A stretch of DNA of 64,000 nt from REEB95 sp963810055 (GCA_963810055.1 CAWEME010000035.1:124001-188000); one strand, 5' to 3'. Numbered from the stretch's first letter, positions 44,340 through 53,901 are shown. Notes: generated by a model not told the origin, from the sequence alone. Program-made: numbers and translations.

Positions 44340-45899
44340 ATGACCGCGCCCGCGACCGACAAGGTCCTGATCCTCGATTTCGGCAGCCAGGTGACCCAGC
44401 TCATCGCCCGGCGGGTGCGCGAAAGCGGCGTCTATTGCGAAATCCATCCTTTCGCCATGGACGAGGGCCGGCTCAAGGCCTTCGGCGCCAAGGCGGTGAT
44501 TCTGTCGGGCGGGCCGGCCTCGGTGCATGTGGCGCAATCGCCGCGCGCGCCGCAGCTTGTGTTCGAGCTGGGGGTGCCGGTGCTCGGCATCTGCTATGGC
44601 GAGCAGACCATGTGCGCGCAGCTCGGGGGACGCGTCTCGCCCTCCGACCACCGCGAATTCGGCCGCGCCTTCCTCGAAATCACCGCGGATTGCGCGTTGT
44701 TCCACGGCTTGTGGAAAAAAGGCGCGCGCGAGCAGGTATGGATGAGTCATGGCGACCGCGTCGACCAGCTGCCCCCGGGATTCAAGGTGGTGGGCGTCAG
44801 CGAGGGCGCGCCCTTCGCCGCCATCGCCGACGACAAGCGGCGTTTCTACGGCGTGCAGTTCCATCCCGAGGTCGTGCACACGCCGCATGGCGCGGCGCTC
44901 CTCAAGAATTTCACCCATCGCGTGGCGAGACTCAAGGGCGATTGGAGCATGGCCGCCTTCAAGAGCCAGGCAATCGCGCGCGCGCGCCAGCAGATTGGCC
45001 CAGGCAAGGTGATCTGCGGGCTTTCGGGCGGCGTCGATTCCTCGGTGGTGGCGGTGCTGCTGCACGAGGCGGTGGGAGCGCAGCTCACCTGCATCTATGT
45101 CGACACCGGGCTGATGCGCGCGGGCGAAAGCCGGGAAGTGGTGAGCCTGTTCCGCGACCATTACAACATCCCACTGGTGCATCGCGACGCGGGCGATCTT
45201 TTCCTGAAAAAACTCGCCGGCGTCACCGACCCCGAGCAGAAGCGCAAGATCATCGGCTCGACCTTCATCGACGTGTTCGACGAGGAGGCGCACAAGATCG
45301 GCGGCGCCGAGTTCCTGGCCCAGGGCACGCTTTATCCCGACGTGATCGAATCGGTGAGCTTTGCCGGCGGGCCCAGCGTCACCATCAAGTCACACCACAA
45401 TGTCGGCGGCTTGCCCGAACGCATGAAATTGAAGCTGGTCGAACCCTTGCGTGAACTCTTTAAGGACGAAGTGCGCGAACTCGGCCGCGAGCTGGGCCTG
45501 CCCGACAGCATGGTGAAGCGCCATCCCTTCCCCGGCCCCGGCCTCGCCATCCGCATCCCCGGCGAGGTGACGCGCGGGAAACTGGACATGCTGCGCAAGG
45601 CCGACGCGATCTATCTCGAGGAGATCCGCAACGCCGGGCTTTACGACGCGATCTGGCAGGCCTTTGCCGTGCTTTTGCCGGTGAAGACCGTGGGCGTGAT
45701 GGGCGACGAGCGCAGCTACGACCATGTCTGCGCGCTCCGGGCCGTGACCTCGACCGACGGCATGACCGCGGATTACTACCCCTTCCCGCACGAGCTGCTG
45801 GGCCGCGTCGCGACGCGAATCATCAACGAGGTCAAGGGCATCAACCGCGTGGTCTATGACGTGACCTCGAAGCCGCCCGGCACGATCGAGTGGGAATGA
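44340..45899 (+). CDS. guaA: GMP synthase GuaA
   Basis: 519 residues from ATG 44340. The class I glutaminase domain has LGICYGEQTMC (catalytic Cys) and GVQFHPEVVHT (His, Glu). The ATP-pyrophosphatase domain has GLSGGVDSSVVAVLL (P-loop). The C-terminal dimer domain ends DVTSKPPGTIEWE, the family's conserved tail. It aminates XMP to GMP. Full length and intact. Confidence 0.97.
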   Translation: MTAPATDKVLILDFGSQVTQLIARRVRESGVYCEIHPFAMDEGRLKAFGAKAVILSGGPASVHVAQSPRAPQLVFELGVPVLGICYGEQTMCAQLGGRVSPSDHREFGRAFLEITADCALFHGLWKKGAREQVWMSHGDRVDQLPPGFKVVGVSEGAPFAAIADDKRRFYGVQFHPEVVHTPHGAALLKNFTHRVARLKGDWSMAAFKSQAIARARQQIGPGKVICGLSGGVDSSVVAVLLHEAVGAQLTCIYVDTGLMRAGESREVVSLFRDHYNIPLVHRDAGDLFLKKLAGVTDPEQKRKIIGSTFIDVFDEEAHKIGGAEFLAQGTLYPDVIESVSFAGGPSVTIKSHHNVGGLPERMKLKLVEPLRELFKDEVRELGRELGLPDSMVKRHPFPGPGLAIRIPGEVTRGKLDMLRKADAIYLEEIRNAGLYDAIWQAFAVLLPVKTVGVMGDERSYDHVCALRAVTSTDGMTADYYPFPHELLGRVATRIINEVKGINRVVYDVTSKPPGTIEWE

Positions 45900-46009
45900 G
45901 GGCGGCCCCAGCCCCGCTAGCCACAACTTTGCCCCAAAGCTGTCCCGACCGTGTCATCGGCGATTGGCATAATCCAGGCGTCAGTTGGTTGTTGGTTATA
46001 GGGGTGCCC

Positions 46010-46201
46010 ATGCGAAACCCGATTTTCGTCAAAAACGTCGAACCTTCGGTCGAGGAGTTGCTCGCCGACCCGATCGCGCACCTGCTGATGGCCCGGGACG
46101 GGCTGCAAGCCGCCGACGTGCTGGCGGTTGTCGACCAGGCCAGAAAAACGCTGCATCAGCGCCGTTTCGCAAGCGATGGCATCGCGCAGGCCGCCGCCTA
46201 A
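46010..46201 (+). CDS. Small conserved-looking protein (63 aa)
   Basis: A 63-residue protein from ATG 46010, upstream of the isochorismatase-like gene. The segment VEELLADPIAHLLMARDGLQ followed by LAVVDQARK is helical and resembles small alphaproteobacterial proteins of unknown function. It has no signal peptide or metal site. Upstream, 45900-46009 shows no gene. Confidence 0.55.
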   Translation: MRNPIFVKNVEPSVEELLADPIAHLLMARDGLQAADVLAVVDQARKTLHQRRFASDGIAQAAA

Positions 46202-46266
46202 GCACGGGGTCCACGAAAAGATCGAGGATTGCCTGGCGGGCGGTTCTGTGAGCGGTGCCCGTTATT

Positions 46267-46324
46267 CTTGACGGCCCGGGCGGTTGTTGGTTCCCTTGGG
46301 GCAAGAAACCACCGGGAGGAAACC
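46267..46324 (+). repeat. Duplicated leader before copy 1
   Basis: The 58 bases before the first secreted isochorismatase-like gene match 47023-47080, just before the second, at 51 of 58 positions without gaps, including the CGGGAGGAAAC ribosome site. The duplication therefore covered leader plus gene. Confidence 0.75.
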
Positions 46325-46966
46325 ATGCTTCGCCTTCGCCGTCTGTTTCCGCTTGCCGTGCTTGCCGCATTGCTGGGTTTTGCTGTGCCCGGACATGCCC
46401 AGACCATTATCGACGAATGGCCGAGCGTGAAGGCGCCACCGGCGCCCGAGCTCAAGCCTGTCACCGTCGATCCCAAGACCACCGCGCTGCTGATGCTCGA
46501 TTTCCTGCCCCAGGATTGCGGCACGCGACCGCGCTGTGTCGCCACGCTGCCCGCGGTGAAGAAGCTGATGGCTGAAGCGCGGACCCGTGGCATGACCGTC
46601 ATCTACACCACCTACGGCAAGTTCACCGCAGCCGACATCCTGCCGGACGTGGCGCCGCGGCCCGGCGAGCCGACGCTCACCGCGTTCTGTGACAAGTTCA
46701 TACTCGGCAACCAAGATACCGGCCTCGAGAAGATGCTGAAGGACAAAGGCATCACCACCGTCGTCACCGTCGGGGCTTTTGCCAACTGCGCCATACTTTA
46801 CACCGCGAGCGCAGCGTCGCTTCGCGGTTTCAACGTGTTCGTGCCGGTGGACGGCATATCGGAGCCCAACCTCTATGCCGAACAGATCTCGACGTGGCAG
46901 CTAGCCAACGCGATAGTAGTTTCGTCAAAGATAACGCTGACCCGGATCGGCATGATCAAGTTCTGA
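46325..46966 (+). CDS. Secreted isochorismatase-like hydrolase, copy 1
   Basis: 213 residues from ATG 46325 (GGGAGGAAACC ahead). A signal peptide is clear: RLRR, a hydrophobic core LFPLAVLAALLGFAV, and a cleavage-like GHAQ. The isochorismatase fold keeps its triad: Asp59 (LMLDFL), Lys124 (CDKFI) and Cys155 (FANCAILYT). It is probably a periplasmic cysteine hydrolase, which is unusual for this mostly cytoplasmic family. A tandem copy follows. Confidence 0.85.
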   Translation: MLRLRRLFPLAVLAALLGFAVPGHAQTIIDEWPSVKAPPAPELKPVTVDPKTTALLMLDFLPQDCGTRPRCVATLPAVKKLMAEARTRGMTVIYTTYGKFTAADILPDVAPRPGEPTLTAFCDKFILGNQDTGLEKMLKDKGITTVVTVGAFANCAILYTASAASLRGFNVFVPVDGISEPNLYAEQISTWQLANAIVVSSKITLTRIGMIKF

Positions 46967-47080
46967 AGACGCAGGGCACGATTGAATGGGGATAGGAGGC
47001 GAATGGGAATGATCCCATCGCACTTGACGGCCCTGGCGGTTGCTGGTCCCATTGCGGCAAGAAACCATCGGGAGGAAACT

Positions 47081-47707
47081 ATGTTGCGAATTCGCCATCT
47101 GTTGCCGCTCGCCGCGCTTGCCGCGTTGCTGGGTTTTGCCGCGCCTTCGCATGCCCAGACCATCATCGACGAATGGCCGAGCATAAAGACACCTCCCGCA
47201 CCCGAACTCAAGCCGGTGACCGTCGATCCCAAGACCACCGCGGTGCTGGTGCTCGATTTCTTGAATCAGAATTGCGGCCACCGGCCGCGCTGTCTCGCCA
47301 CGATCCCGGCGATGAAGAAGCTGCTGGCCGAGGCGCGCGCCAAGGGCATGACCGTCATCTATTCTTTCTGGAGCACGGCGGCCGACGTCATCAAGGACGT
47401 AGCGCCAGTGGACAAGGAGCCGACGGTCGCATCCCCATTGCCGGACAAGTTCCTCAACTCCGATCTCGACAAGATTCTCAAGGATCGCGGCATCACGACC
47501 GTCATCGTCAACGGCACCGCGGCACAGGGCGCCGTTCTCTATACCGGCAGCGAGGCAGCGCTCCGCGGCTACAAGGTGATCGTCCCGGTGGACGGCATGT
47601 CTTCCGACGATGCCTATCCCGAGCAGTTCACCGCCTGGCTATTGGCCAACGGGCCGGGTTTCGGCGCCCGGGTGACATTGACCCGAACCGACATGATCAA
47701 GTTCTAA
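47081..47707 (+). CDS. Secreted isochorismatase-like protein, copy 2, catalytic Cys lost
   Basis: 208 residues from ATG 47081. It is a tandem duplicate of the preceding gene with the same signal peptide (ending SHAQ) and the same mature N-terminus TIIDEWPS. Asp59 (LVLDFL) and Lys123 (PDKFL) are kept, but the nucleophile position is Gly150 (GTAAQGAVLYT where copy 1 has GAFANCAILYT). It is likely inactive as a cysteine hydrolase and may be a partner or binding protein. A strong terminator follows. Confidence 0.82.
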   Translation: MLRIRHLLPLAALAALLGFAAPSHAQTIIDEWPSIKTPPAPELKPVTVDPKTTAVLVLDFLNQNCGHRPRCLATIPAMKKLLAEARAKGMTVIYSFWSTAADVIKDVAPVDKEPTVASPLPDKFLNSDLDKILKDRGITTVIVNGTAAQGAVLYTGSEAALRGYKVIVPVDGMSSDDAYPEQFTAWLLANGPGFGARVTLTRTDMIKF

Positions 47708-47731
47708 GCTCGAAACCGGCCTAGGATCGTC

Positions 47732-47762
47732 GAAGGGGAGCAAGCGGGCTCCCCTTCTTTTT
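47732..47762 (+). terminator. Rho-independent terminator
   Basis: A perfect 10-base stem, GAAGGGGAGC and GCTCCCCTTC, with a 6-base loop followed by TTTTT, ends transcription of the secreted isochorismatase-like pair. It sits immediately before the convergent CDGSH gene's stop. Confidence 0.92.
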
Positions 47763-48000
47763 AGAGCTTCTTGTGTGTCCCGTCGCAGAAGGGCTTGCCC
47801 GCACTCGCCTTGCAGCCGCACAGCCAGGCATCGCCGGACTTCTCCGCCTTGAAGCCCATCGGTGAAAGCCCGGTGCCCTTGTGCGAGCCGTCGCAGAAGG
47901 GCTGAGTCTTGGAACGGCCGCAGGCGCACCACCAATATTCCTTGCCGGCTTCGAGCGCGGTCTTATAGGGCGCTTTCTGTGCGGGAATGGGCGAGGTCAT
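47761..48000 (-). CDS. CDGSH-type iron-sulfur protein
   Basis: 79 residues with two CDGSH motifs: C25-x-C27 ... C36DGSH40 and C61-x-C63 ... C72DGTH76. Each binds a [2Fe-2S] cluster through three Cys and one His, like the bacterial mitoNEET-type tandem proteins. The role is redox or Fe-S related and is not known in detail. It stands alone upstream of the acyl-CoA dehydrogenase on the same strand. Confidence 0.92.
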   Translation of the reverse strand: MTSPIPAQKAPYKTALEAGKEYWWCACGRSKTQPFCDGSHKGTGLSPMGFKAEKSGDAWLCGCKASAGKPFCDGTHKKL

Positions 48001-48024
48001 CGTGGTTTTCCCTGGTTGGACCGG

Positions 48025-49221
48025 CTAATAGGAACGCGGCAATCCGAGCACATGTTCGGCGAGATAGGCCAGCACCAGATTGGTCGAGATCGGCGCCACC
48101 TGGAACAGCCTGGTCTCGCGCCATTTGCGCTCGACGTCGTATTCACGGGCAAAGCCGAACCCGCCGAAGGTCTGGAGACAGGATTCGGCGGCGTGCCAGG
48201 AGGCGTCGGCCGCCAGGAGCTTGGCCATGTTGGCCTCGGGCCCGCAAGGCGATCCGGCGTCGAACAGCGCGGCCGCCTTGCGCACCATCAGATCGGCGGC
48301 CTCGGTTTCGGCATAGGCGCGGGAGATAGGGAATTGCACGCCCTGGTTCCGGCCGATGGGCCGGTCGAACACCTCGCGGCTCTTGGCGTAATCCAGGGAT
48401 TTGCGGATGAACCAGCGCGCGTCGCCGATCGCCTCGGCCGCGATCAGGATGCGCTCGGCGTTCATGCCGTCGAGGATGTAGCGGAATCCCTTGCCTTCCT
48501 CGCCGATCAGGTTCTCCGCCGGCACTTCGAGATCGTCGAAGAAAATCTCGGTGGTGTTGTGGTTGATCATGGCGGGCAGCTTCCTGATGGTCACGCCCTT
48601 GCCGCGCGAAACCGCGAAATCGACCAGGAACACCGACAACCCGTCGCCGCGCTTTTCCACCTTTTCCACCGGTGTGGTGCGCGCCAGCAGCAGCATCAGA
48701 TCGGAATGAAGCGCGCGCGAGGTCCATACCTTCTGCCCGCGCACCACGTATTTGTCGCCGCATTTCTCGGCCTTCGTCTTCAGCTTGAGCGTGTCGCTGC
48801 CGGTCGAAGGCTCGGTCACGCCGAAGGCCTGGAGCCGCAATTCGCCCGAAGCGATCTTGGGCAAATAGCGTTGTTTCTGCTTGGCATTCCCGTGCCGGAG
48901 CAGCGTGCCCATGATGTACATCTGAGCGTGGCAGGCGCCGGCATTGCAGCCCGAGGCGTGGATTTCCTCGAGGATCACCGCCGCCGCGCGCAGGGGCAGG
49001 CCGGTGCCGCCATATTGTTCGGGAATCAGCGCGCCGAGATATCCCGCCCGGGTCAGCGCCCCGACGAATTCCGTGGGATAGTCCTGCTTCTCCTCGCAAG
49101 CCCGCCAATAGGCCCCGGGAAAGCCTTCGCAGATGCGCCGCACGGCGGCGCGGATCTCGGGAAAATCCTCGCCCAGTGAGATCACGGACGGGGCCGGGCC
49201 TGCGGTTTCCATCTCAACCAT
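48025..49221 (-). CDS. Acyl-CoA dehydrogenase
   Basis: 398 residues, full length: LQAFGVTEPSTGSDTLKLK (FAD/substrate), the strand VRGQKVWTSRALHSDLMLLLAR, and the C-terminal CLQTFGGFGFAREYDVERKWR with the usual active-site helix. It pairs with the enoyl-CoA hydratase whose gene ends six bases before it starts. The two make a short beta-oxidation operon. The substrate is not predictable. Confidence 0.92.
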   Translation of the reverse strand: MVEMETAGPAPSVISLGEDFPEIRAAVRRICEGFPGAYWRACEEKQDYPTEFVGALTRAGYLGALIPEQYGGTGLPLRAAAVILEEIHASGCNAGACHAQMYIMGTLLRHGNAKQKQRYLPKIASGELRLQAFGVTEPSTGSDTLKLKTKAEKCGDKYVVRGQKVWTSRALHSDLMLLLARTTPVEKVEKRGDGLSVFLVDFAVSRGKGVTIRKLPAMINHNTTEIFFDDLEVPAENLIGEEGKGFRYILDGMNAERILIAAEAIGDARWFIRKSLDYAKSREVFDRPIGRNQGVQFPISRAYAETEAADLMVRKAAALFDAGSPCGPEANMAKLLAADASWHAAESCLQTFGGFGFAREYDVERKWRETRLFQVAPISTNLVLAYLAEHVLGLPRSY

Positions 49222-49227
49222 CCCCTA

Positions 49228-50022
49228 TCATCGGCCGGTAAAGCGGGCTTTCCGCTTCTCGTTGAAGGCGCGGATGCCTTCGCGCCGATCCTCGGTCTCG
49301 ACCAGGCGTTCATAGCATGCGATCTCGAACGCCATGGCCTGGTCCAAGGGCAAATGCTGCCCGCCCTGGATGGCGCGCCTGGCCTGGCGCACTGCCAAGG
49401 GAGCGTTGGCCGCTATCGCGCGCGCGGTCGCCAGCGTCTCGTCCATCAACCTGGCGGGCTCGCACAGCCGGTTGACGATGCCCCAGGACAAGGCCTCTTC
49501 GGCGGAGAACGGCTTGCCGGCCAGGATGATCTCCTTGGCGCGCCGCGCGCCCGCGGCCCGCGCCAGGGTCTGCGTGCCGCCCGCGCCGGGCATGATGCCG
49601 AGCGTGGTTTCGGTCAGCGCGAAACGCGCGGTCTTGGCCGCGTAGGCGAAGTCGCAGGCCAGGATCAGTTCCAGCCCTCCCGCATAGGCATGGCCGTTCA
49701 CCGCGGCGATCACCGGCACCGGGCAGTCGAGCAGCATCTTCTGTTCGCGCTCGATGATGGCGTGCTGATCGCGCCAGGCTTCGTCGCTCATGCCGTTGCG
49801 TTCCTTCAGATCGGCGCCGGCGCAAAAGACGCGATCGCCCGCGCCGGTGAGCACGACGCAACGGGTTTCGCCGGGCGCCGCCACGAGCCCGGTCCAGAGA
49901 TCGAGCAGCTCCTGCATCATGCGGGTGTTGAAGGCGTTGGCGGAGGCGGGACGATTCAAGGTCACGCGCTGGAGCCCGGGCTCCGGCGTCTCGACCAGGA
50001 TCGTTTCGTAGATTTTCGCCAT
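49228..50022 (-). CDS. Enoyl-CoA hydratase/isomerase
   Basis: 264 residues of the crotonase family: RVFCAGADLKERNGM and NGHAYAGGLELILACDFAYA form the oxyanion hole, and LTETTLGIMPGAGGTQTLA keeps Glu and Gly of the active site. It is co-transcribed with the acyl-CoA dehydrogenase downstream and probably hydrates its product. Confidence 0.92.
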   Translation of the reverse strand: MAKIYETILVETPEPGLQRVTLNRPASANAFNTRMMQELLDLWTGLVAAPGETRCVVLTGAGDRVFCAGADLKERNGMSDEAWRDQHAIIEREQKMLLDCPVPVIAAVNGHAYAGGLELILACDFAYAAKTARFALTETTLGIMPGAGGTQTLARAAGARRAKEIILAGKPFSAEEALSWGIVNRLCEPARLMDETLATARAIAANAPLAVRQARRAIQGGQHLPLDQAMAFEIACYERLVETEDRREGIRAFNEKRKARFTGR

Positions 50023-50076
50023 CCGCGGCGGATGGTGGGGACGGCGGAAGGCGCCGTCAAGCAGCTCGGGAACGGA

Positions 50077-50304
50077 TCAGACGTAACACCAGGGCGAACG
50101 GCTCAGCAACTCGCTGGCGGCTTCGCGCACCGCTTGCCAGGCGGCAAAGGCAAGCTCGTCGTCCACCTCGCGCGCGCGCTGGGCGCGGGCGCCCGCGAAA
50201 TCGACCGCGGACCGGCCGTATTTGGCCGCCAGATTCTCGGCGATGCGGGCGGTTTCCTCGTCGTCGAGGAAATTCGTGGTTGCGGGCGTGAAGGCAGCGG
50301 TCAT
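50077..50304 (-). CDS. Small conserved-looking protein (75 aa)
   Basis: 75 residues from the ATG at 50304; a longer frame starts at 50373 but lacks a ribosome site. It is helical and acidic: FLDDEETARIAENLAAKYG, then REVDDELAFAAWQAVREAAS. I do not recognise a family. The 310 bases upstream, to the LivH start, hold no gene; they include a GGTTAAGGTTAAG repeat and a GC-rich stretch. Confidence 0.5.
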   Translation of the reverse strand: MTAAFTPATTNFLDDEETARIAENLAAKYGRSAVDFAGARAQRAREVDDELAFAAWQAVREAASELLSRSPWCYV

Positions 50305-50615
50305 GGCGGCAGCTTCCGGCCCTCGCCAAGATACGTCAAGGTAAATCCCGGAGTTAACCAAGTAAATATGCAATCAACCTCGGTTGTTATCGTTAATATC
50401 CCCACCTTCTTAAGTAATTCCCCGTATAACGGTTAAGGTTAAGCGGGCGGGCGGGCCCTGCCGCGCAACGCGGCCGCTGGGCCAGGCGGGACCGGGGAAT
50501 TTCCCCGCTTTCCCCTGATCGGCACTGGTAAACGCGCAATTCTTCGGACATTCTAGGCGCGCTTCGCCGGGCAAAAAGATTGCAAGGTATAACCGAATGG
50601 CGAAGGGGAGACGTG

Positions 50616-51491
50616 ATGGGGGTTACGCTCGATCTGTTCTTGAACGCCGTGACGGCAGGACTGCTGTTGGGCGGTTTCTATGCGGCGGTCAGCGTCGGCG
50701 TGGCGATTTCCTTCGGCATGCTCGACATCGCCAACCTCGCCCATCCGGCCTTTATCATCCTGGGCGCCTTCGTCGCCTATATCCTCAACGACCGTTTCGG
50801 GATCGACCCGATCCTGGCCGGAATACTGGCGCTGCCGGCCTTCTACCTGCTGGGAACGGTGATCTACCGGGTCTATTACTATTCCTTCGAACGCCGCGGC
50901 GAGGAGGCGTTGCGCGGCCTCGCCTTCTTCTTCGGGATTCTTTTCATCACCGAAGTGGCGCTGATCCTCGTCTTCGGCGTCGATTACCGCTTCGTCACCG
51001 CCAGTTATATCGGTCCAAGCCTGCATTTCGGCGGCGTCGACCTGCCCATGCGCATGGTCGTGCCTTTCGCCGTCTCGCTCGCCATGGTCGGGGCCTTGCA
51101 GCTTTTCCTCTCCCGCAGCTTCATCGGCCGCGCCATCCTGGCGGTATCGCAGGACAGCCTCGCCTTGAAGCTGATGGCGATCAACCCGACCCGCATCAAA
51201 TCCATCGCCTTCGCCCTCTCGATCTCGACCGCCGCCTTGGCGGGTTCCTGCCTCATCATCATCCAGCCGATCGAGCCCTCGATCGGACGCGAATATATCG
51301 GCCGCGTCTTCGCCATCTGCGTGATGGGCGGGATGGGCAGCTTTCCCGGCATGCTGACGGCCGCGATGCTGCTGGGGGTGATCGAAAGCCTCACCGCGAC
51401 CTTCTACGGCCCATCCTGGTCGCCGGCGGTGGCCTTCGGCTTCCTGCTGCTGACCCTCGCCTTCCGTCCTGCCGGCATCATGGGCCGATAG
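50616..51491 (+). CDS. livH: Branched-chain amino-acid-type ABC permease LivH
   Basis: 291 residues from ATG 50616 (GAAGGGGAG ahead). Eight or so membrane helices with the LivH pattern: GLLLGGFYAAVSVGVAISFGMLDIANLAHP and VMGGMGSFPGMLTAAMLLGVIES. Together with LivM it forms the channel of an uptake system for branched-chain amino acids, amides or aromatic acids. No binding-protein gene is adjacent. Its stop is four bases before the next start. Confidence 0.9.
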   Translation: MGVTLDLFLNAVTAGLLLGGFYAAVSVGVAISFGMLDIANLAHPAFIILGAFVAYILNDRFGIDPILAGILALPAFYLLGTVIYRVYYYSFERRGEEALRGLAFFFGILFITEVALILVFGVDYRFVTASYIGPSLHFGGVDLPMRMVVPFAVSLAMVGALQLFLSRSFIGRAILAVSQDSLALKLMAINPTRIKSIAFALSISTAALAGSCLIIIQPIEPSIGREYIGRVFAICVMGGMGSFPGMLTAAMLLGVIESLTATFYGPSWSPAVAFGFLLLTLAFRPAGIMGR

Positions 51492-51495
51492 CGCC

Positions 51496-52443
51496 ATGCG
51501 CACGTGGATTTTCTGGCTGGTCGCGGCGGCGGTGGTCGCCGGCATCTTCGGGCTGTCGCGTTTCGTCACCAACGAGTATTTCTTCTTCGCCGCCTACGTC
51601 GTGCTGCAATACGTGGTCATGGCGACGGCGTGGAACATCCTCGGCGGCTATACCGGTTACGTGAATTTCGGCACCGCCGGGTTCTACGCGCTCGGCGCCT
51701 ACAGCTCGGTGGTGCTGCATAAATTGTTCGAGCCGCCGATGGCGGTGCTGATCCTGGCAGGGGGCCTGGTCTCGGGCGCGGTCGGGCTGGGCATGGGCTA
51801 TCTGACTTTGCGTTTGAAGGGCGTGTTCTTCGCCATCGCCACGCTGGCGCTCGCCATCGTGCTGGAAACGCTCATCACCAATTGGGACTATGTCGGCGGC
51901 TCGCGCGGCGTCTACATCATCCGGCCGGCGGCGGCGCCGCTCTTCCACGGCAGCTATATCCAATACCTGTTCCTGGTGATGCTGATCCTGGCGGGCTTGG
52001 CGGTATGCATCGCGCGCTCGATCGAGCATTCGAAGCTCGGTTACGGGCTCGCCACCATCCGCGACGACGAGCTGGCCGCCGAGACGTCGGGCGTGCCGAC
52101 GCTCAAGCTGAAACTGATCGCCACCGTGCTGTCGGGCGCGCTCATGGGCATGGCCGGCGCGCCGCTGCCCTACTACATCACCTATCTCGATCCGTCCTCG
52201 GCCTTCAACCTCGCCCTCGCCGTCAACAGCATCGCCATGCCGCTGGTCGGCGGCACCGTCAACTGGATCGGGCCGGTATTGGGCGCGGTATTCCTCGCCA
52301 CCGTGCAGCAGATCGCCACCGTCACCATCTCGTCGGCGCTCAACCTGCTGTTCGTCGGCGTCATCCTGGTGGGCTTCGTGGTGATCGCGCCCAACGGCAT
52401 CATCGGCTGGTTCGGGCGCGGCAAGCGGCGGAGGCAAGGCTGA
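51496..52443 (+). CDS. livM: ABC permease LivM
   Basis: 315 residues. LivM features: an early VVLQYVVMATAWNILGGYTGYVNFG, a large cytoplasmic loop RSIEHSKLGYGLATIRDDELAAET (the EAA-like ATPase contact), and about nine helices. It ends by overlapping the ATPase start by one base. Partner of LivH. Confidence 0.9.
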   Translation: MRTWIFWLVAAAVVAGIFGLSRFVTNEYFFFAAYVVLQYVVMATAWNILGGYTGYVNFGTAGFYALGAYSSVVLHKLFEPPMAVLILAGGLVSGAVGLGMGYLTLRLKGVFFAIATLALAIVLETLITNWDYVGGSRGVYIIRPAAAPLFHGSYIQYLFLVMLILAGLAVCIARSIEHSKLGYGLATIRDDELAAETSGVPTLKLKLIATVLSGALMGMAGAPLPYYITYLDPSSAFNLALAVNSIAMPLVGGTVNWIGPVLGAVFLATVQQIATVTISSALNLLFVGVILVGFVVIAPNGIIGWFGRGKRRRQG

Positions 52444-53178
52444 TGGAGGCGCTGCTCCGCGTCGAGAATTTGGGCAAGCGCTTCGGCGGTTTCGTCGCGC
52501 TGGAATCGATCGACCTCGACGTGGCGCAGGGCGAGCGCCTGGGGCTGATCGGCCCCAACGGCTCGGGCAAATCGACGCTGGTCAATTGCATCTCCGGCAC
52601 GCTCCGGAACGAGACCGGCACCGTGCAGTTCGACAACCGCAAGATGGACGGCCTGCCGCCGCATCAGCGCACGCGGCTGGGCCTGGCGCGCAGCTTCCAG
52701 CTGCCGAAGCCGTTTCACAGCATGACCGTGGCCGAAAACCTGCACGTGCCCCTGCTCTACACCGTCAATGCGCGGCACGAGACGCATCTTTCCAATGCCG
52801 AGATCGATCGCCGCGTCGAGGAGGTGCTGACACCAGGTCGGCTTGCACGAGAAAGCCGGCCGGCGGCCGCGCGACCTGACCCAGATCGAGATGCGCAAGC
52901 TCGAACTGGCCCGCGCCATGGCGGCGGCGCCCAAGCTGCTGATCGCCGACGAGGCCATGGCCGGCCTTTCCAACGCCGAAGTCGACGACATCCTGAATCT
53001 TCTGGTGAAGCTCAGCGAGCAAGGCATTACCGTGGTCTTGATCGAGCACATCATGCGCGCGGTGATGAGCTTCTCGCAGCGGCTGGTGGTGCTGGTCGCC
53101 GGCAGGAAACTCGCCGACGGCGCGCCGCAGGACGTGATGCGCAACCCCGAAGTGGTGAGGGCCTATCTTGGCGAGTAG
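52443..53178 (+). CDS. livG: ABC ATPase LivG, one frameshift
   Basis: About 245 residues once repaired. Walker A is GLIGPNGSGKST, Q-loop region LARSFQLPKPFHSMT, the signature variant DLTQIEMRKLELARAM and Walker B LLIADEAMAGLS. The frame breaks near 52831: removing one base of CTGACACC joins VEEVLTQVGLHEKAGRRPRD. The second frame ends at TAG 53176-53178, overlapping the LivF start. The atypical signature loop is normal for some LivG proteins. Confidence 0.85.
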
Positions 53179-53899
53179 CCTCAGAATCAGCGGCCTCCAT
53201 GCCGCCTACGGCCATGTGCGCGTGCTCGAGGACGTATCGATCGAGGTGCGCGCCGGCGAGACCGTGGTGTTGCTCGGCACCAACGGCAACGGCAAGTCGA
53301 CGCTGATGAAATGCATCATGGGCATGCTGCGCCCGGCGGAAGGCAGCATCGTCGCCGAGATCGACGGCGAAAAGCACGAGCTCACCGGCATGAGCACCGA
53401 GGCGATCGTCGATCTCGGCTTGGCGCTGGTGCCCGAGGGGCGGCGGCTTTTCCCCAGGCTCACGGTCGAGGAGAATCTCTTTCTCGGCGCCTATCGGGGC
53501 GCGGCGCGCGCCAATCTCAAGCGTAATCACGATTATTGCTGCGAGATTTTCCCGGTGTTGCGCGAGCGGCGGAACCAGCTCGCTGGCTCGATGAGCGGCG
53601 GCGAGCAGCAGATGCTGGCGCTGGCGCGCGCGCTGATGACCGCGCCCAAGATCTTGCTGATCGACGAGCCTTCGGTCGGATTGGCGCCGGTTCTGGTGCG
53701 CCGGACGATCGACAAGATCAAGGAGCTCAAGGACCAGTATCAGCTCACCGTGCTGATGGCCGAGCAGAATTTCACCCAGGCCATCCGCATCGCCGACCGG
53801 GGTTATGTCATCGTTCACGGCAGCATCGCCTTCGAGGGCGAATTGCCCGAGGCGCTCAACAACAATGACCTCATCCGCAAATTCTATCTGGGGCTTTAG
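53168..53899 (+). CDS. livF: ABC ATPase LivF
   Basis: 243 residues from TTG 53168, which overlaps the LivG stop. Walker A is LLGTNGNGKST, the signature MSGGEQQMLALARALM, Walker B ILLIDEPSVGLAP and the switch His lies in a typical place. With LivG it powers the transporter. It ends three bases before a dehydrogenase gene that may help process the imported compound. Confidence 0.92.
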   Translation: MASSLRISGLHAAYGHVRVLEDVSIEVRAGETVVLLGTNGNGKSTLMKCIMGMLRPAEGSIVAEIDGEKHELTGMSTEAIVDLGLALVPEGRRLFPRLTVEENLFLGAYRGAARANLKRNHDYCCEIFPVLRERRNQLAGSMSGGEQQMLALARALMTAPKILLIDEPSVGLAPVLVRRTIDKIKELKDQYQLTVLMAEQNFTQAIRIADRGYVIVHGSIAFEGELPEALNNNDLIRKFYLGL

Positions 53900-53901
53900 T
53901 C

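Noticed and set aside
47881..49179. Long antisense open frame opposite the CDGSH and acyl-CoA dehydrogenase genes
   Set aside because: A shadow of well-supported genes on the other strand, rich in His, Arg and Gly.
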